DNA of 64,000 bases from Aquisalimonas sp007126095. Lineage in GTDB: Bacteria > Pseudomonadota > Gammaproteobacteria > Nitrococcales > Aquisalimonadaceae. Location: positions 1 through 64,000 of the forward strand of contig NZ_JBLWFT010000005.1 in NCBI RefSeq assembly GCF_048323695.1. The letters run 5' to 3'. The notes under the pieces are model-generated. The model did no database searches. It saw nothing but the letters and a program-made list of their open reading frames with translations, and was not told the origin of the DNA. Shown here in pieces: positions 27,331-36,983 of the stretch (positions are counted from its first letter, which is position 1; the number at the start of each line of letters is the position of its first letter). Position numbers and translations under genes: made by a program.

Positions 27331-28050
27331 TCAAGCATCGGCCGGGCCCGCCTGAAGCTCCGAGACAATACGCTCCAGGGCCGCGCCCGGGTCGTCTGCC
27401 GCCGTAATGGGCCGTCCCACCACGAGATAGTCGGCGCCGCCCGTCCGTGCCTGCGCCGGCGTCACGATCCGACGCTGATCGTCGGCGGCGGCCTCCGCGG
27501 GCCGGATACCCGGTGTCACCAGCACTGGCGCCTGCCCGTGCAGGGCGCGCAACCGGGGAGCTTCCCGGGCGGAACAGACGAGGCCATCCAGCCCTGCGCC
27601 GAGGGCGAGCCCCGCCAGCCGCTCCACCAGTGCATCAGGCGTATCGCTCAGACCGACAGCTGCGATGTCCTCCGCATCGTGGCTGGTCAGCACGGTCACG
27701 CCGATGAGCAGCGTATGCCCCGACCCGGAACGGCTCACGGCTTCCCGCGCCGCCTCCATCATGCGGACACCGCCGAGGGCGTGCACGTTGACCATCCAGA
27801 CGCCGAGATCCGCCGCGGCGCGACACGCGCCAGCAACCGTATTGGGGATATCGTGGAACTTGAGATCCAGAAAGACGCTGAAGCCACTGCCCTGCAGCCG
27901 CTCCACCAGGCCGGGGCCGGCGCGGGTGAACAGCTCCTTGCCCACCTTCAGCCGGCACAACGCCGGGTCGAGCCGGGCCGCCAGCGCTTCCGCCCGCTCC
28001 ACGCTGTCCACGTCCAGAGCAACCACGATCCACGGTTGTTCGCCTGCCAC
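27331..28050 (-). CDS. pyrF: orotidine 5'-phosphate decarboxylase
   Basis: This 239-aa TIM-barrel enzyme makes UMP from OMP in pyrimidine synthesis. The catalytic D-K-x-x-D motif is in FLDLKFHDIPNTV near residues 60-72, and the phosphate-binding loop is VVGRPI near 214. The start is taken at GTG 28050, five nt after GGGGAG and just past the lapB stop. A longer reading to 28113 has no ribosome-binding site and would overlap lapB. Following lapB directly is usual in gammaproteobacteria. Confidence 0.94.
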   Translation of the reverse strand: MAGEQPWIVVALDVDSVERAEALAARLDPALCRLKVGKELFTRAGPGLVERLQGSGFSVFLDLKFHDIPNTVAGACRAAADLGVWMVNVHALGGVRMMEAAREAVSRSGSGHTLLIGVTVLTSHDAEDIAAVGLSDTPDALVERLAGLALGAGLDGLVCSAREAPRLRALHGQAPVLVTPGIRPAEAAADDQRRIVTPAQARTGGADYLVVGRPITAADDPGAALERIVSELQAGPADA

Positions 28051-28052
28051 GC

Positions 28053-29222
28053 CTACTCCCCTTCCACACCCTGAATCGGTTTGATGGTCGCCCACTTGCG
28101 GCAACTCGGACACTGCCAGTGCAGGGTGCGCGCACTGAAGCCGCAGTTACGGCAGGAGTAGCCGGGTTTGTCCCGCAGCAGGGCGTGGAAGAGCTCCCTG
28201 AGCACTTCCAGGTCGGCGCCCCCGGCCTGCTCCGCCCGTGACAGATTGAGCTCGATCAGGCGGTTCAGTCCGCGCACGGATGGCCGGGCCCGGAGCTGAT
28301 CCACCAGGAATCCGGCGGCGGCGTCCTCGCCGTGGTCGTGTCGGATGCGTTCCGCCAGCGCAAGGATGACGGACGCCCCGCGGTAATCGCGCGACACATC
28401 CTCCAGGAAGGCGCGGTAGCCGTCCGGCCGCCCCAGCTGGGTATAGGATTCGTGCAACCCCACCAGCACTTCCGGCAGGTAGTCGCGATCCTGCTCGCGC
28501 ACACGCTGATAGCATTTCAGCGCCTGTTTGTAGTTGCCGACACTGCGCTCGATGTCGCCCTGCAGTATGCTCGCACGCACGCAGCCGGGGTCGGCGGTCA
28601 GCGCCCGCTTGATCAGACTCCGGGCGCGATTGACTTCCCCCTCGCGCCAGGCTCGATCCACCTGCTCACAATAGAACTGGGCCACGCGCGGCGCCATGCT
28701 CTGCTCACTGTTCGACTCCAGCCGGGCTGCCACGAGAATGGCGTTATCCCACTCCTTTTCCTGCTGATAGATATCCAGCAGATGCTGCAGGGCCTGGGGA
28801 ACGAAATTCCCCGTCTCCACCACCTCCTGAAACAGGTTCTCCGCGCGGTCCAGGAGCCCGGCACGCAAGTAATCCTCGCCCAGTTCCAGCAGCGCCTGGG
28901 TTCGTTGTTCACGATTCAGGGAGGGGCGGGCGATAAGGTTCTGATGGATGCGGATGGCCCGATCCACTTCACCGCGCCGCCGGAAGAGATTCCCTAGGGC
29001 AAGATGGGTTTCGACCGTATCCGAGTCGACTTCCACCATGCGGGTGAAGACTTCGATGGCCTTGTCGGGCTGCTCGTTGAGCAGGTAGTTCAGGCCCTGG
29101 AAATAGTCGCCACGCAACGGCTCCTGGCGGCCGGGACGCGCACCCCCGCCCTGGCCACGTCTCGCGATGAACCAGCCCGAAAAGGCCGCCACCGGCAGGA
29201 GTAGCCAGAACAGTTCCACCAT
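28053..29222 (-). CDS. lapB: lipopolysaccharide assembly protein LapB (YciM)
   Basis: This 389-aa protein has an N-terminal membrane anchor (about 3-20), a long array of TPR repeats (about 40-340) and a C-terminal rubredoxin-like metal site with two C-x2-C pairs (CRNC and CPSC near 357-373). LapB controls LpxC turnover by FtsH and so lipid A synthesis. It starts 1 bp after the lapA stop. Confidence 0.95.
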   Translation of the reverse strand: MVELFWLLLPVAAFSGWFIARRGQGGGARPGRQEPLRGDYFQGLNYLLNEQPDKAIEVFTRMVEVDSDTVETHLALGNLFRRRGEVDRAIRIHQNLIARPSLNREQRTQALLELGEDYLRAGLLDRAENLFQEVVETGNFVPQALQHLLDIYQQEKEWDNAILVAARLESNSEQSMAPRVAQFYCEQVDRAWREGEVNRARSLIKRALTADPGCVRASILQGDIERSVGNYKQALKCYQRVREQDRDYLPEVLVGLHESYTQLGRPDGYRAFLEDVSRDYRGASVILALAERIRHDHGEDAAAGFLVDQLRARPSVRGLNRLIELNLSRAEQAGGADLEVLRELFHALLRDKPGYSCRNCGFSARTLHWQCPSCRKWATIKPIQGVEGE

Positions 29223-29223
29223 C

Positions 29224-29517
29224 TCAGTGATTATCTTTCAGCGGCAACCGGCGCAGTTCGTTGAGTTCCTTCTCGGTGTCCTTGACCCGCCGCCTCAGCC
29301 GGTGCACTTCGCGCTGCTTGCCGAGAATCATCCCGAGTGTCGTCAGCACACCGATGACGGCGCCGATGATCACGGCGACGACGAGCGCCAGGGAGAGCGG
29401 CGCGCCGACGGTACCGAAATAGTAGTCGACATCCACACGGCTGGCATTCAGCAGGGCAAAGCTCAGCCCGAACAGGATCACGATCAGGATGGCCAGAAAT
29501 CCGATCAACCGACGCAT
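29224..29517 (-). CDS. lapA: lipopolysaccharide assembly protein LapA domain protein
   Basis: This 97-aa protein has two transmembrane segments (about 4-24 and 41-63) with DVDYYFGTV between them and a basic coiled-coil tail. It belongs to the DUF1049/LapA family. The start ATG 29517 follows GGGGAG by about 10 nt. It is coupled to lapB, its usual partner. Confidence 0.9.
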   Translation of the reverse strand: MRRLIGFLAILIVILFGLSFALLNASRVDVDYYFGTVGAPLSLALVVAVIIGAVIGVLTTLGMILGKQREVHRLRRRVKDTEKELNELRRLPLKDNH

Positions 29518-29596
29518 ATCGGTTTTACTCCCCTTGTTCCGAGCGCGCGCCACAACGCCAGTTCAATCCGCTCCGGGGAGAGGCCTCGGGCAATGT

Positions 29597-29878
29597 TCAA
29601 TCGCCGTTGACCCGCTGGCGGAGCTCCTTCCCCGGCTTGAAATGTGGCACATACTTCGCAGGCAGGGCAACTGGATCCCCGGTCTTGGGGTTGCGGCCGA
29701 TCCGCGGCGGACGGTGGTGCAGTGAAAAACTGCCGAAGCCACGAATCTCGATGCGATGACCGGAGGAGAGCGCTTCGCTCATGTGCTCCAGAAGCGTCTT
29801 GACCGACACTTCCACATCCCGGTAGGCGAGATGCTGCTGCTTGGATGCGATGACTTCGATGAGCTCGGATTTCGTCAT
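29597..29878 (-). CDS. ihfB: integration host factor subunit beta
   Basis: This 93-aa HU/IHF-family DNA-bending protein carries the signature GFGSFSLHHRPPRIGRNP near residues 47-64, including the proline-tipped beta arm. It follows rpsA, its classical location. It forms a dimer with IhfA. Confidence 0.95.
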   Translation of the reverse strand: MTKSELIEVIASKQQHLAYRDVEVSVKTLLEHMSEALSSGHRIEIRGFGSFSLHHRPPRIGRNPKTGDPVALPAKYVPHFKPGKELRQRVNGD

Positions 29879-29970
29879 TGTTATGTCCAGACGATTCCGT
29901 CCAATTTCCGGGCGCCGCGCTCAGGCCAGGCCTGTCGGCAATCCGGGCGGATGAAACGGATGCGGTGAGA

Positions 29971-29999
29971 GCGGGGTCGTGGCTCGGCCACGACCCCGC
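29971..29999 (-). terminator. hairpin between rpsA and ihfB
   Basis: A 13-bp perfect GC-rich stem (29971-29983 with 29987-29999, loop TCG) lies 21 bp after the rpsA stop. No T-run follows on the minus strand, so it is probably a partial terminator or RNA-stabilising hairpin that separates abundant rpsA mRNA from ihfB. Confidence 0.55.
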
Positions 30000-30020
30000 A
30001 CGACCTGGATCGACCGGTAA

Positions 30021-31706
30021 TCAGTCGTCCTGATTACCGCTGTCCATCTGCTCCTTGAGCAGGTCGCCAAGCGTAGTCGTGCCGGCACCGGCACCACCCT
30101 TGGCGTAGTCCTGCACGGCCTTGGCTTCTTCCTGAACGTCCTTGGCCTTGATGGACAGGCTGATCGAGCGGTTCTTGCGATCGACGCCGATGAACTTGGC
30201 CTGCACTTCGTCGCCTTCCTTGAAGTGACTGCGGGCATCGTCGACACGCTCGCGGGCGATGTCGGACGCACGCAGGTAGCCTTCGATGCCATCCCCGAGG
30301 TCAACGACCACGCCCTTGGCGTCCACTTCCTTCGCGGTGCCCTTCACCATGTTGCCCTTCGGATTATCGGCCATCCAGGCGGAGAAGGGATCGTCTTCCA
30401 TCTGCTTGATGCCCAGGGAGATCCGCTCCCGATCCGCGTCCACGGACAGCACTACGGCTTCCACTTCGTCACCCTTCTTGAAGTGCCGCACGGCGTCTTC
30501 GCCGGCTTCGTCCCAGGAGAGATCCGAGAGGTGAACCAGACCGTCGATACCGCCTTCCAGGCCAACGAAGATGCCGAAGTCGGTGATCGACTTGATCTGG
30601 CCGTTCACGCGATCGCCCTTGTTGTGGGTGGCCGCGAACAGCTCCCATGGGTTCGCCTGGCACTGCTTCATGCCCAGGGAGATGCGGCGTCGCTCGCCGT
30701 CGATGTCCAGCACCATGACTTCGACCTCGTCACCCACGGCAACCAGCTTGCCCGGGTTAACGTTCTTGTTGGTCCAGTCCATCTCGGAGACGTGCACCAG
30801 GCCTTCCACGCCTTCCTCGATCTCCACGAAGCAGCCGTAATCGGTGATGTTGGTGACACGGCCCACCACGCGGGTGCTCTCCGGGTACCGGTTGGCAATG
30901 TTTTCCCACGGGTCCTCGCCCAGCTGCTTGAGGCCCAGGGAGACGCGGTTGCGCTCGCGGTCAAACTTGAGCACCTTGACCTCGATTTCCTGGCCGACTT
31001 CGACCACTTCCGAGGGATGCTTGACGCGGCGCCAGGCCATATCGGTGATGTGCAGCAGGCCGTCGATGCCGCCCAGGTCCACGAAGGCGCCGTAGTCGGT
31101 GAGGTTCTTGACGATGCCCTTGAGCTGCTGGCCTTCCTGCAGGCGCTCCAGCAGGGCCTCCCGCTCGGCGCTGTACTCTTCCTCGACCACCGCGCGGCGC
31201 GAAACCACGACGTTGTTGCGGCGCTCGTCCAGCTTGATGACCTTGAATTCGAGCTCGCGGCCTTCCAGGTACGTGGTATCCCGCACGGGGCGGATGTCCA
31301 CGAGAGAGCCGGGAAGGAAGGCCCGGATGTGCTTGAGGTCGACGGTGAAACCGCCCTTGACCTTGCCGCTGATGATGCCGTTGACGGTGTCACCGTTCTC
31401 GTAGGCAGTTTCCAGGTGCTTCCAGGCGTGGGCCCGCTTGGCCTTCTCGCGCGACAGCCGGGTTTCCCCGAAGCCGTCTTCCACCGCGTCCAGGGCGACT
31501 TCCACGTCGTCACCCACACCCACTTCGATCTGGCCCGATTCCCCGAAGAACTCGTTGGCGGGAATCACGGCTTCCGACTTCAGGCCCGCATTGACCACCA
31601 CGTGGTCACCGCGGATCGCCACCACCTTCCCGGTGACGATGGCGCCGGGGCGCATGTCGGTTTGTGCCAGGCTCTCTTCAAACAGTTCGGCAAAGCTCTC
31701 GCTCAT
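30021..31706 (-). CDS. rpsA: 30S ribosomal protein S1
   Basis: This 561-aa protein has six S1 RNA-binding repeats, the length of E. coli S1 (557 aa). The repeats carry typical strings such as VKGGFTVDL, GAFVDLGGIDGLLH, GCFVEIEEGVEGLVH and GIFVGLEGGIDGLVH. It recruits mRNA to the ribosome. It lies between cmk and ihfB as in most gammaproteobacteria. The 109-bp gap upstream is less GC-rich and probably holds its promoter. Confidence 0.97.
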   Translation of the reverse strand: MSESFAELFEESLAQTDMRPGAIVTGKVVAIRGDHVVVNAGLKSEAVIPANEFFGESGQIEVGVGDDVEVALDAVEDGFGETRLSREKAKRAHAWKHLETAYENGDTVNGIISGKVKGGFTVDLKHIRAFLPGSLVDIRPVRDTTYLEGRELEFKVIKLDERRNNVVVSRRAVVEEEYSAEREALLERLQEGQQLKGIVKNLTDYGAFVDLGGIDGLLHITDMAWRRVKHPSEVVEVGQEIEVKVLKFDRERNRVSLGLKQLGEDPWENIANRYPESTRVVGRVTNITDYGCFVEIEEGVEGLVHVSEMDWTNKNVNPGKLVAVGDEVEVMVLDIDGERRRISLGMKQCQANPWELFAATHNKGDRVNGQIKSITDFGIFVGLEGGIDGLVHLSDLSWDEAGEDAVRHFKKGDEVEAVVLSVDADRERISLGIKQMEDDPFSAWMADNPKGNMVKGTAKEVDAKGVVVDLGDGIEGYLRASDIARERVDDARSHFKEGDEVQAKFIGVDRKNRSISLSIKAKDVQEEAKAVQDYAKGGAGAGTTTLGDLLKEQMDSGNQDD

Positions 31707-31815
31707 TGGTCAGCCAATCCTAGAACGTCAACAACGCGATGACGTCTGTGGTTACGTTACGTACATTTAAACGGCCAGCGACGCGTCCGCCCCTCTGACC
31801 ACCCGAGTTAATCCT

Positions 31816-32499
31816 TTATGATAGCTGTTTTTGCAGCAGCTTGAGTACCCTCTCCACCACGGCGTCCACTGACAGACCCGTGGTATCGAGCTCCTCGGCG
31901 TCTACCGCCGGCTTCAGCGGCGCCACCGCGCGATTGCGGTCACGCTCGTCGCGCACGGCGATCTCGTCCAAAAGATCCGCGAGGCTAACATCAACCCCCT
32001 GTTCCTTCAACTGGTTATGGCGCCGCCGCGCCCGCTCCTCCGCACTCGCGGTGAGAAAGATCTTGAGGGTCGCGTCCGGGAACACCACCGTACCCATGTC
32101 GCGGCCATCGGCGACAAGTCCCGGCGGCTTGCGGAAGGCCCGCTGGCGGGCGAGCAGCGCCTCCCGCGCCTCCGGCACGGCCGCCACCCGCGAGGCGAGA
32201 TCGCCGGTCTGCTCACTGCGCAGCTGCACGGAGACGTCGTTGCCGTCCACCAGTACGCGCACCGACCCGTCGGGCCGAGGCTCGAACACCACGTCGAGCC
32301 CGTGGGCCAGATCCACCAGGGCGGCGGTATCGGATGCGTCCAGGCCGCGGCTGCCGGCGGCGACCGCCAGGGCCCGGTAAATGGCGCCGCTATCGAGCAG
32401 GTGCCAACCCATGGCTTCGGTGACCGCACGGCAGACCGTTCCCTTGCCGGACCCGCCGGGCCCGTCCACCGCGAGCACGGGCGCGTCCTTCGGCGTCAT
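31816..32499 (-). CDS. cmk: cytidylate kinase
   Basis: This 227-aa P-loop NMP kinase has GPGGSGKGT near residues 14-22, the VADGRDMGTVVFPDA segment near 130 and the RARRR lid near 156. It phosphorylates CMP and dCMP. The start overlaps the aroA stop by 4 bp, and rpsA follows. Confidence 0.96.
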   Translation of the reverse strand: MTPKDAPVLAVDGPGGSGKGTVCRAVTEAMGWHLLDSGAIYRALAVAAGSRGLDASDTAALVDLAHGLDVVFEPRPDGSVRVLVDGNDVSVQLRSEQTGDLASRVAAVPEAREALLARQRAFRKPPGLVADGRDMGTVVFPDATLKIFLTASAEERARRRHNQLKEQGVDVSLADLLDEIAVRDERDRNRAVAPLKPAVDAEELDTTGLSVDAVVERVLKLLQKQLS

Positions 32500-33836
32500 G
32501 AGGCCTCCGGAGCGTCGTGTTCCACATCCAGCCCGAGCCCGGCCTCTCGCGACAGACTGGCAAATCCGGGGAACGACGTATCCACGTTGCGGCAGTCGCG
32601 GATGGTGATGGTGTCGGTACTGCGCAGTGCCGCCATGGCAAACGCCATGGCGATCCGGTGGTCGCCGTGACTGTCCACGGTGCCGCCCGTAAGGGTGCCG
32701 CCGTGGATGACGATGCCGTCCGCGCGCGGCTCCACCTGGATGCCGAGAGCCGTGAGGCCGTCGGCCATGACGGCGATCCGGTCACTCTCCTTCACCCGCA
32801 GTTCCTCGGCGCCCGTAAGCACCGTCGTCCCGTTCGCACAGGCGGCGGCGATGAAGATGGCAGGAAACTCGTCGATGGCCAGCGGCACCAGCCGTTCGGG
32901 AATGGTGATGCCGTGCAGCGGCCGCGCACGCACGTGGACATCTGCAACGGGCTCGCCGCCCACCTCGCGCTGGTGGCGCAGCTCCACGTCCGCACCCATG
33001 AGATCGAGGATGTCCAGTACGCCCGTACGGGTCGGGTTGATGCCCACGTGTTCGAGGACGAGATCGCTGCCCTCGGCGATGCTCGCCCCCACGAGGAAGA
33101 ACGCCGCCGAGGAGATATCCGCCGGGACGTCGATCTCGCAGCCCTGCAGGCGCCCGCCCCCGGTAACGCCGGACCAGGCGTCGTCCCGCCGCACCGGATA
33201 GCCGAAGCCCGCCAGCATGCGCTCGGTATGATCGCGGGTGGGTGCCGGCTCGTGCACCCAGGTGTCTCCCTCGGCATACAGGCCGGCCAGGAGCAGGGCG
33301 GATTTCACCTGGGCGCTGGCCACCGGCATGTCGTAGCTCATGCCGTGCAGGGGGTGTCCGCCACGGATCAGTAATGGCGCGGTGCCGCCCGGAGCGGCCT
33401 CGATCACCGCCCCCATCGCGGCGAGCGGCTCGGTCACCCGCCCCATGGGACGGCGCCGCAGGGAGTCATCACCAGTCAGCGTGCTGTCGAAAGGCTGCCC
33501 CGCAAGCAGGCCGGCGAGCAGGCGCATGGACGTCCCGGAGTTGCCCAGGTCCAGGGGGCCGTCCGCAGCGCTGAGCCCGTGCAGCCCGGCACCACGGATA
33601 CGCAGTGCACCGTGGCGCGGCCCGTCGATCTGCACGCCGAGCTGCCGGAACGTGGCCAGCGTCGCCAGCGCATCGGCCCCTTCCAGAAACCCCTCCACAC
33701 GGGTCTCGCCCTCGGCCAGGGAACCCAGCATGACGGCACGGTGAGACATGGACTTGTCCCCGGGCACACGGAAACGCCCGGTCAGCGTGCCACCGGGCCG
33801 GACGTGGAAAACGGGATTGCGGCTGTGATCAGTCAA
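32496..33836 (-). CDS. aroA: 3-phosphoshikimate 1-carboxyvinyltransferase (EPSP synthase)
   Basis: This 446-aa shikimate-pathway enzyme has PGDKSMSHRA near residues 22-31 (PEP/shikimate-3-phosphate site), LGNSGTSMRLLAG near 97 and the RVKESDR-like motif LRVKESDRIA near 350. The SMSHR/alanine pattern looks like a class II (CP4-type) enzyme. It lies between the prephenate dehydrogenase gene and cmk. Confidence 0.96.
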   Translation of the reverse strand: MTDHSRNPVFHVRPGGTLTGRFRVPGDKSMSHRAVMLGSLAEGETRVEGFLEGADALATLATFRQLGVQIDGPRHGALRIRGAGLHGLSAADGPLDLGNSGTSMRLLAGLLAGQPFDSTLTGDDSLRRRPMGRVTEPLAAMGAVIEAAPGGTAPLLIRGGHPLHGMSYDMPVASAQVKSALLLAGLYAEGDTWVHEPAPTRDHTERMLAGFGYPVRRDDAWSGVTGGGRLQGCEIDVPADISSAAFFLVGASIAEGSDLVLEHVGINPTRTGVLDILDLMGADVELRHQREVGGEPVADVHVRARPLHGITIPERLVPLAIDEFPAIFIAAACANGTTVLTGAEELRVKESDRIAVMADGLTALGIQVEPRADGIVIHGGTLTGGTVDSHGDHRIAMAFAMAALRSTDTITIRDCRNVDTSFPGFASLSREAGLGLDVEHDAPEAS

Positions 33837-33847
33837 CGAACGTCCTC

Positions 33848-34732
33848 TCAGGATTCCAGCGTCGCCATGAACCGGTCGCGTGTGTCGCGGGCGTGCCGGA
33901 ACAGGTTCTCGAGTGCAGTGGCATCCCCGGCGCGCACCTGCTCACGCAGCTCCGCCAGATCCGCCATGTAACGGTCCATGGCAACCACGAGTGCGTCGCG
34001 GTTGGCCAGGCAGATATCCCGCCACATCTCCGGGTCACTGGACGCGATGCGGGTGAAATCCCGGAATCCGCCGGCGGCATAGGCGAACACTTCGTCGCGA
34101 TCGGACCAGCGCGACAGGGTGTCCACCAGCGAATAGGCCAGCATGTGCGGCAGGTGCGACGTGGCCGCGAGCACATCATCGTGATGGGCGGCGCTCATGC
34201 GCGCGACGCTCGCCCCCACCGCCTGCCAGAGCTCTGCAACCCGCTCAACCGCGGCCGCGTCGGTGCTCTCTTCGGGGGTCAGGATGACGCGGCGGTCGTG
34301 AAACAGCTCCGGGAACGCCGCAACCGCGCCGCTCTTCTCGTTGCCTGCAATGGGGTGACCGGCGACGAACCGGGCGCTGTGCTCACCCAGCGCCTCGGCG
34401 GCATCCGCCAGCACCGTGGCCTTGGCGCTGCCCACATCGGTGATCACGGCACCCGGCGCCAGATCGTCCCGGACGGTCGCCAGCACCGGTCCCATGGCCC
34501 CCAGGGGCACGGCCACCACGACCACGTCGGCACCTCGCACGGCTTCCCGCGGGTCGGTGGTGGCGTCGTCGATGATGCCGCGCTCACGCGCCGTGTCGAG
34601 GTTCGCCGTCGAGCGCCCGCACCCAACGACTGTGTCGACCAGGCCGGCCCGGCGCAGCCCCAGAACCCACGATCCGCCGATCAGGCCGACCCCGATCAGG
34701 GCGAGCCGTTTCACGGGCCTGACTGTGCTCAT
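33848..34732 (-). CDS. tyrA: prephenate dehydrogenase
   Basis: This 294-aa protein has a Rossmann motif GVGLIGGS near residues 14-21, a conserved HPIAGNEKSG near 129 and a helical dehydrogenase domain. It oxidises prephenate or arogenate in tyrosine synthesis. The ATG at 34732 overlaps the hisC stop (ATGA). A longer open frame to 34969 runs inside hisC. There is no chorismate mutase domain, unlike E. coli TyrA. The gene is often just named prephenate dehydrogenase. Confidence 0.93.
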   Translation of the reverse strand: MSTVRPVKRLALIGVGLIGGSWVLGLRRAGLVDTVVGCGRSTANLDTARERGIIDDATTDPREAVRGADVVVVAVPLGAMGPVLATVRDDLAPGAVITDVGSAKATVLADAAEALGEHSARFVAGHPIAGNEKSGAVAAFPELFHDRRVILTPEESTDAAAVERVAELWQAVGASVARMSAAHHDDVLAATSHLPHMLAYSLVDTLSRWSDRDEVFAYAAGGFRDFTRIASSDPEMWRDICLANRDALVVAMDRYMADLAELREQVRAGDATALENLFRHARDTRDRFMATLES

Positions 34733-35862
34733 GCCCGGCGGCCCATCAGGCCCGTCAGGGCATCGAGGAACCGGCGGTTCTCGTCCGGGAGACCGACGGT
34801 CACCCGGATCCACTCCGGCAGGCCGTAACCGGCCACGGGACGCACGATAACCCCCGCCCGCAGCAATCCCTCGTACACGGCACCGGCATCCCCGACCCGG
34901 ACACAGAGAAAGTTCGCCGCCGACGGCAGCACGTCGAGGTCCAGCTGCTGCAGTTCGCCGCGCAGCCACTCCCGCTGCTCGTTGTTCATGGTCACCGACT
35001 CCCGGACGTAGTCGGTATCCGACAACGCCGCCTCGGCCGCCGCCTGGGCACTGGTGCTGACGTTGAATGGCTGACGCACGCGGTTAAAGAGCTCCGCCAC
35101 CGCCGGATGGGCCATGCTGTAACCGACCCGGAAGCCCGCCAGTCCGTGAACCTTCGAGAACGTACGCGTCACCACGAGGTTGGGGAACGCGCTCAGCCAT
35201 TCGGTGGCGTCCGGCTGCTGCGGCGAATCGCTGTACTCGCAGTACGCCTCGTCGACCACGACGATCACGTGATCCGGCATCGACTGGATGAACGCCTTGA
35301 GTTCACGCCGGCCCAGCCACGTCCCCGTAGGGTTGTTGGGGTTGGCCACGAAAACCACCCGCGTATCGTCGGTCACCCGTGCCCGCATGGCGTCCAGGTC
35401 GTGGCCGCAGGGCATGCCGGCGTCACTGCCCAGCGCCGGGGCCACGCACGCCGTTGCGCCGGCCGCGCTGGTGACAATCGGGTACACGGCAAAGGCGTGC
35501 TCCGAGAACACGGCCTCCCGGCCCGGCCCCAGAAACGTGGACGCCACCAGCGCCAGCACGTCGTTGGAGCCGTTGCCGAGCGTAATCGTCTCGGACGCCA
35601 CGCCGTGGTGCCTTGCCAGCGCCTGCTTGAGGCGGAAGCCGTTGCCGTCCGGGTAGCGGTGGGCATCGGCCATGGCCTCGCGCGCGGCGGCAAGCGCCTT
35701 TTCACCCGGGCCGCGGGGGTTTTCGTTGGAGGCCAGCTTGATGATGTCCGTCAGGCCGTACTCGCGCTGCAGCTCGTCCATGGGCTTGCCCGGCTCGTAG
35801 GGGTGCAGCGTCTGCACCCCGGGCACGGCCAGTTGATGGAAGGCGGATCGCAGCTCGCTCAT
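34729..35862 (-). CDS. hisC: histidinol-phosphate / aromatic aminotransferase
   Basis: This 377-aa PLP enzyme of fold type I has NPNNPTG near residues 173-179 and the Schiff-base lysine in TRTFSKVHGLAGFR near 232. In this aromatic cluster, between pheA and tyrA, it likely acts on phenylpyruvate or hydroxyphenylpyruvate, or on both these and histidinol phosphate, as HisC2-type enzymes do. Confidence 0.93.
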   Translation of the reverse strand: MSELRSAFHQLAVPGVQTLHPYEPGKPMDELQREYGLTDIIKLASNENPRGPGEKALAAAREAMADAHRYPDGNGFRLKQALARHHGVASETITLGNGSNDVLALVASTFLGPGREAVFSEHAFAVYPIVTSAAGATACVAPALGSDAGMPCGHDLDAMRARVTDDTRVVFVANPNNPTGTWLGRRELKAFIQSMPDHVIVVVDEAYCEYSDSPQQPDATEWLSAFPNLVVTRTFSKVHGLAGFRVGYSMAHPAVAELFNRVRQPFNVSTSAQAAAEAALSDTDYVRESVTMNNEQREWLRGELQQLDLDVLPSAANFLCVRVGDAGAVYEGLLRAGVIVRPVAGYGLPEWIRVTVGLPDENRRFLDALTGLMGRRA

Positions 35863-35879
35863 GGTTCGCTCTCCGGAGG

Positions 35880-36965
35880 CTATCGCGCAGCGCGGGGGTA
35901 GGAGCCGAGCACGCGCAGCAGCGAGGCCTGCTCGCGCATTTCCGCCAGCGCCGCGCTGACCTGCGCATCGTCGGCGTGCCCCAGCAGGTCAATGAAGAAG
36001 GCGTACTCCCAGACACCCTGGCGTGACGGCCGGGCATCCAGGCGTGTCATGTTGATGTCGTGACGGGCAAGCGGCTCCAGCAGACTCACCAGCCCGCCCG
36101 GACGATCCGAGCGCGACACGACCAGCGAGGTCTTGTCGTCGCCCGTGGGCGGTGGCGACTGCCGGCCGATGACCAGAAAGCGGGTGGTGTTGCCGGAGAT
36201 GTCCTCGATCCCCTCGGCCAACGCCCCCAGGCCGTACATGTCGATGGCGGCGTCACTGGCCACGGCGGCGGCACCCTGCTCCATGGCGGCCAGGCGGGCC
36301 GCCTCGGCGGTGCTGTCGACGGTGATCCGCTCCACCCCCGGGAGGCGCGAATCCAGCCAGCCCCGACACTGCGCCAGGCCCTGCTGATGGGAGTACACCC
36401 GCCGGATCGCCTGCAACTCCGTCTCGCGGCTGGCGAGATTCTGCTGAATCCGCAGCTCCACTTCCCCCACCACCTGCAAAGGCGAGGTGAGAAAACAGTC
36501 CAGGGTGTGGTTGACCACGCCCTCGGTGGAGTTCTCCACCGGAACGACGCCGTAATGCATGTCCCCGGCTTCCACTTCGCGGAAGATGGCGTCGATGGAG
36601 GTCAGCGGCTGCAGTTGCACCCCATGGCCGAACTGCTTCAGCGCGGCCGCCTGGGTAAAGGTGCCTTCCGGCCCCAGGAACCCCACTTTCAGCGGCTCCT
36701 GCAGCGCCAGACAGGCGGACATGACTTCCCGGAACAGGCGGGTGACCACCTCGTCGGAGAGCGGCCCGGTATTCAGCGACTCGATGCGCCGCAGCACCTC
36801 CTGCTCGCGCTCCGGCCGGTAGAAATCACCCTGCTCGCCGTGCTCGCGCTTGATGCGGGCGACCTCCTGGGCCAGGCGGCCGCGCTCGTTGACCAGCTCC
36901 AGCATCTGCTGGTCCAGTGCATCGATGCGCTCCCGCACATCGGCGAGGTGTTTCCGGTCCGTCAT
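35880..36965 (-). CDS. pheA: bifunctional chorismate mutase / prephenate dehydratase (P-protein)
   Basis: This 361-aa protein has an N-terminal AroQ chorismate mutase (about 5-90, RIDALDQQMLELVNER), a prephenate dehydratase domain (about 93-270, GFLGPEGTFTQAA and NTTRFLVIG) and a C-terminal ACT domain (about 282-355, SDRPGGLVSLLEPL) for phenylalanine feedback. It follows serA. Confidence 0.96.
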   Translation of the reverse strand: MTDRKHLADVRERIDALDQQMLELVNERGRLAQEVARIKREHGEQGDFYRPEREQEVLRRIESLNTGPLSDEVVTRLFREVMSACLALQEPLKVGFLGPEGTFTQAAALKQFGHGVQLQPLTSIDAIFREVEAGDMHYGVVPVENSTEGVVNHTLDCFLTSPLQVVGEVELRIQQNLASRETELQAIRRVYSHQQGLAQCRGWLDSRLPGVERITVDSTAEAARLAAMEQGAAAVASDAAIDMYGLGALAEGIEDISGNTTRFLVIGRQSPPPTGDDKTSLVVSRSDRPGGLVSLLEPLARHDINMTRLDARPSRQGVWEYAFFIDLLGHADDAQVSAALAEMREQASLLRVLGSYPRAAR

Positions 36966-36983
36966 GCCGCCTTCTCCACGACG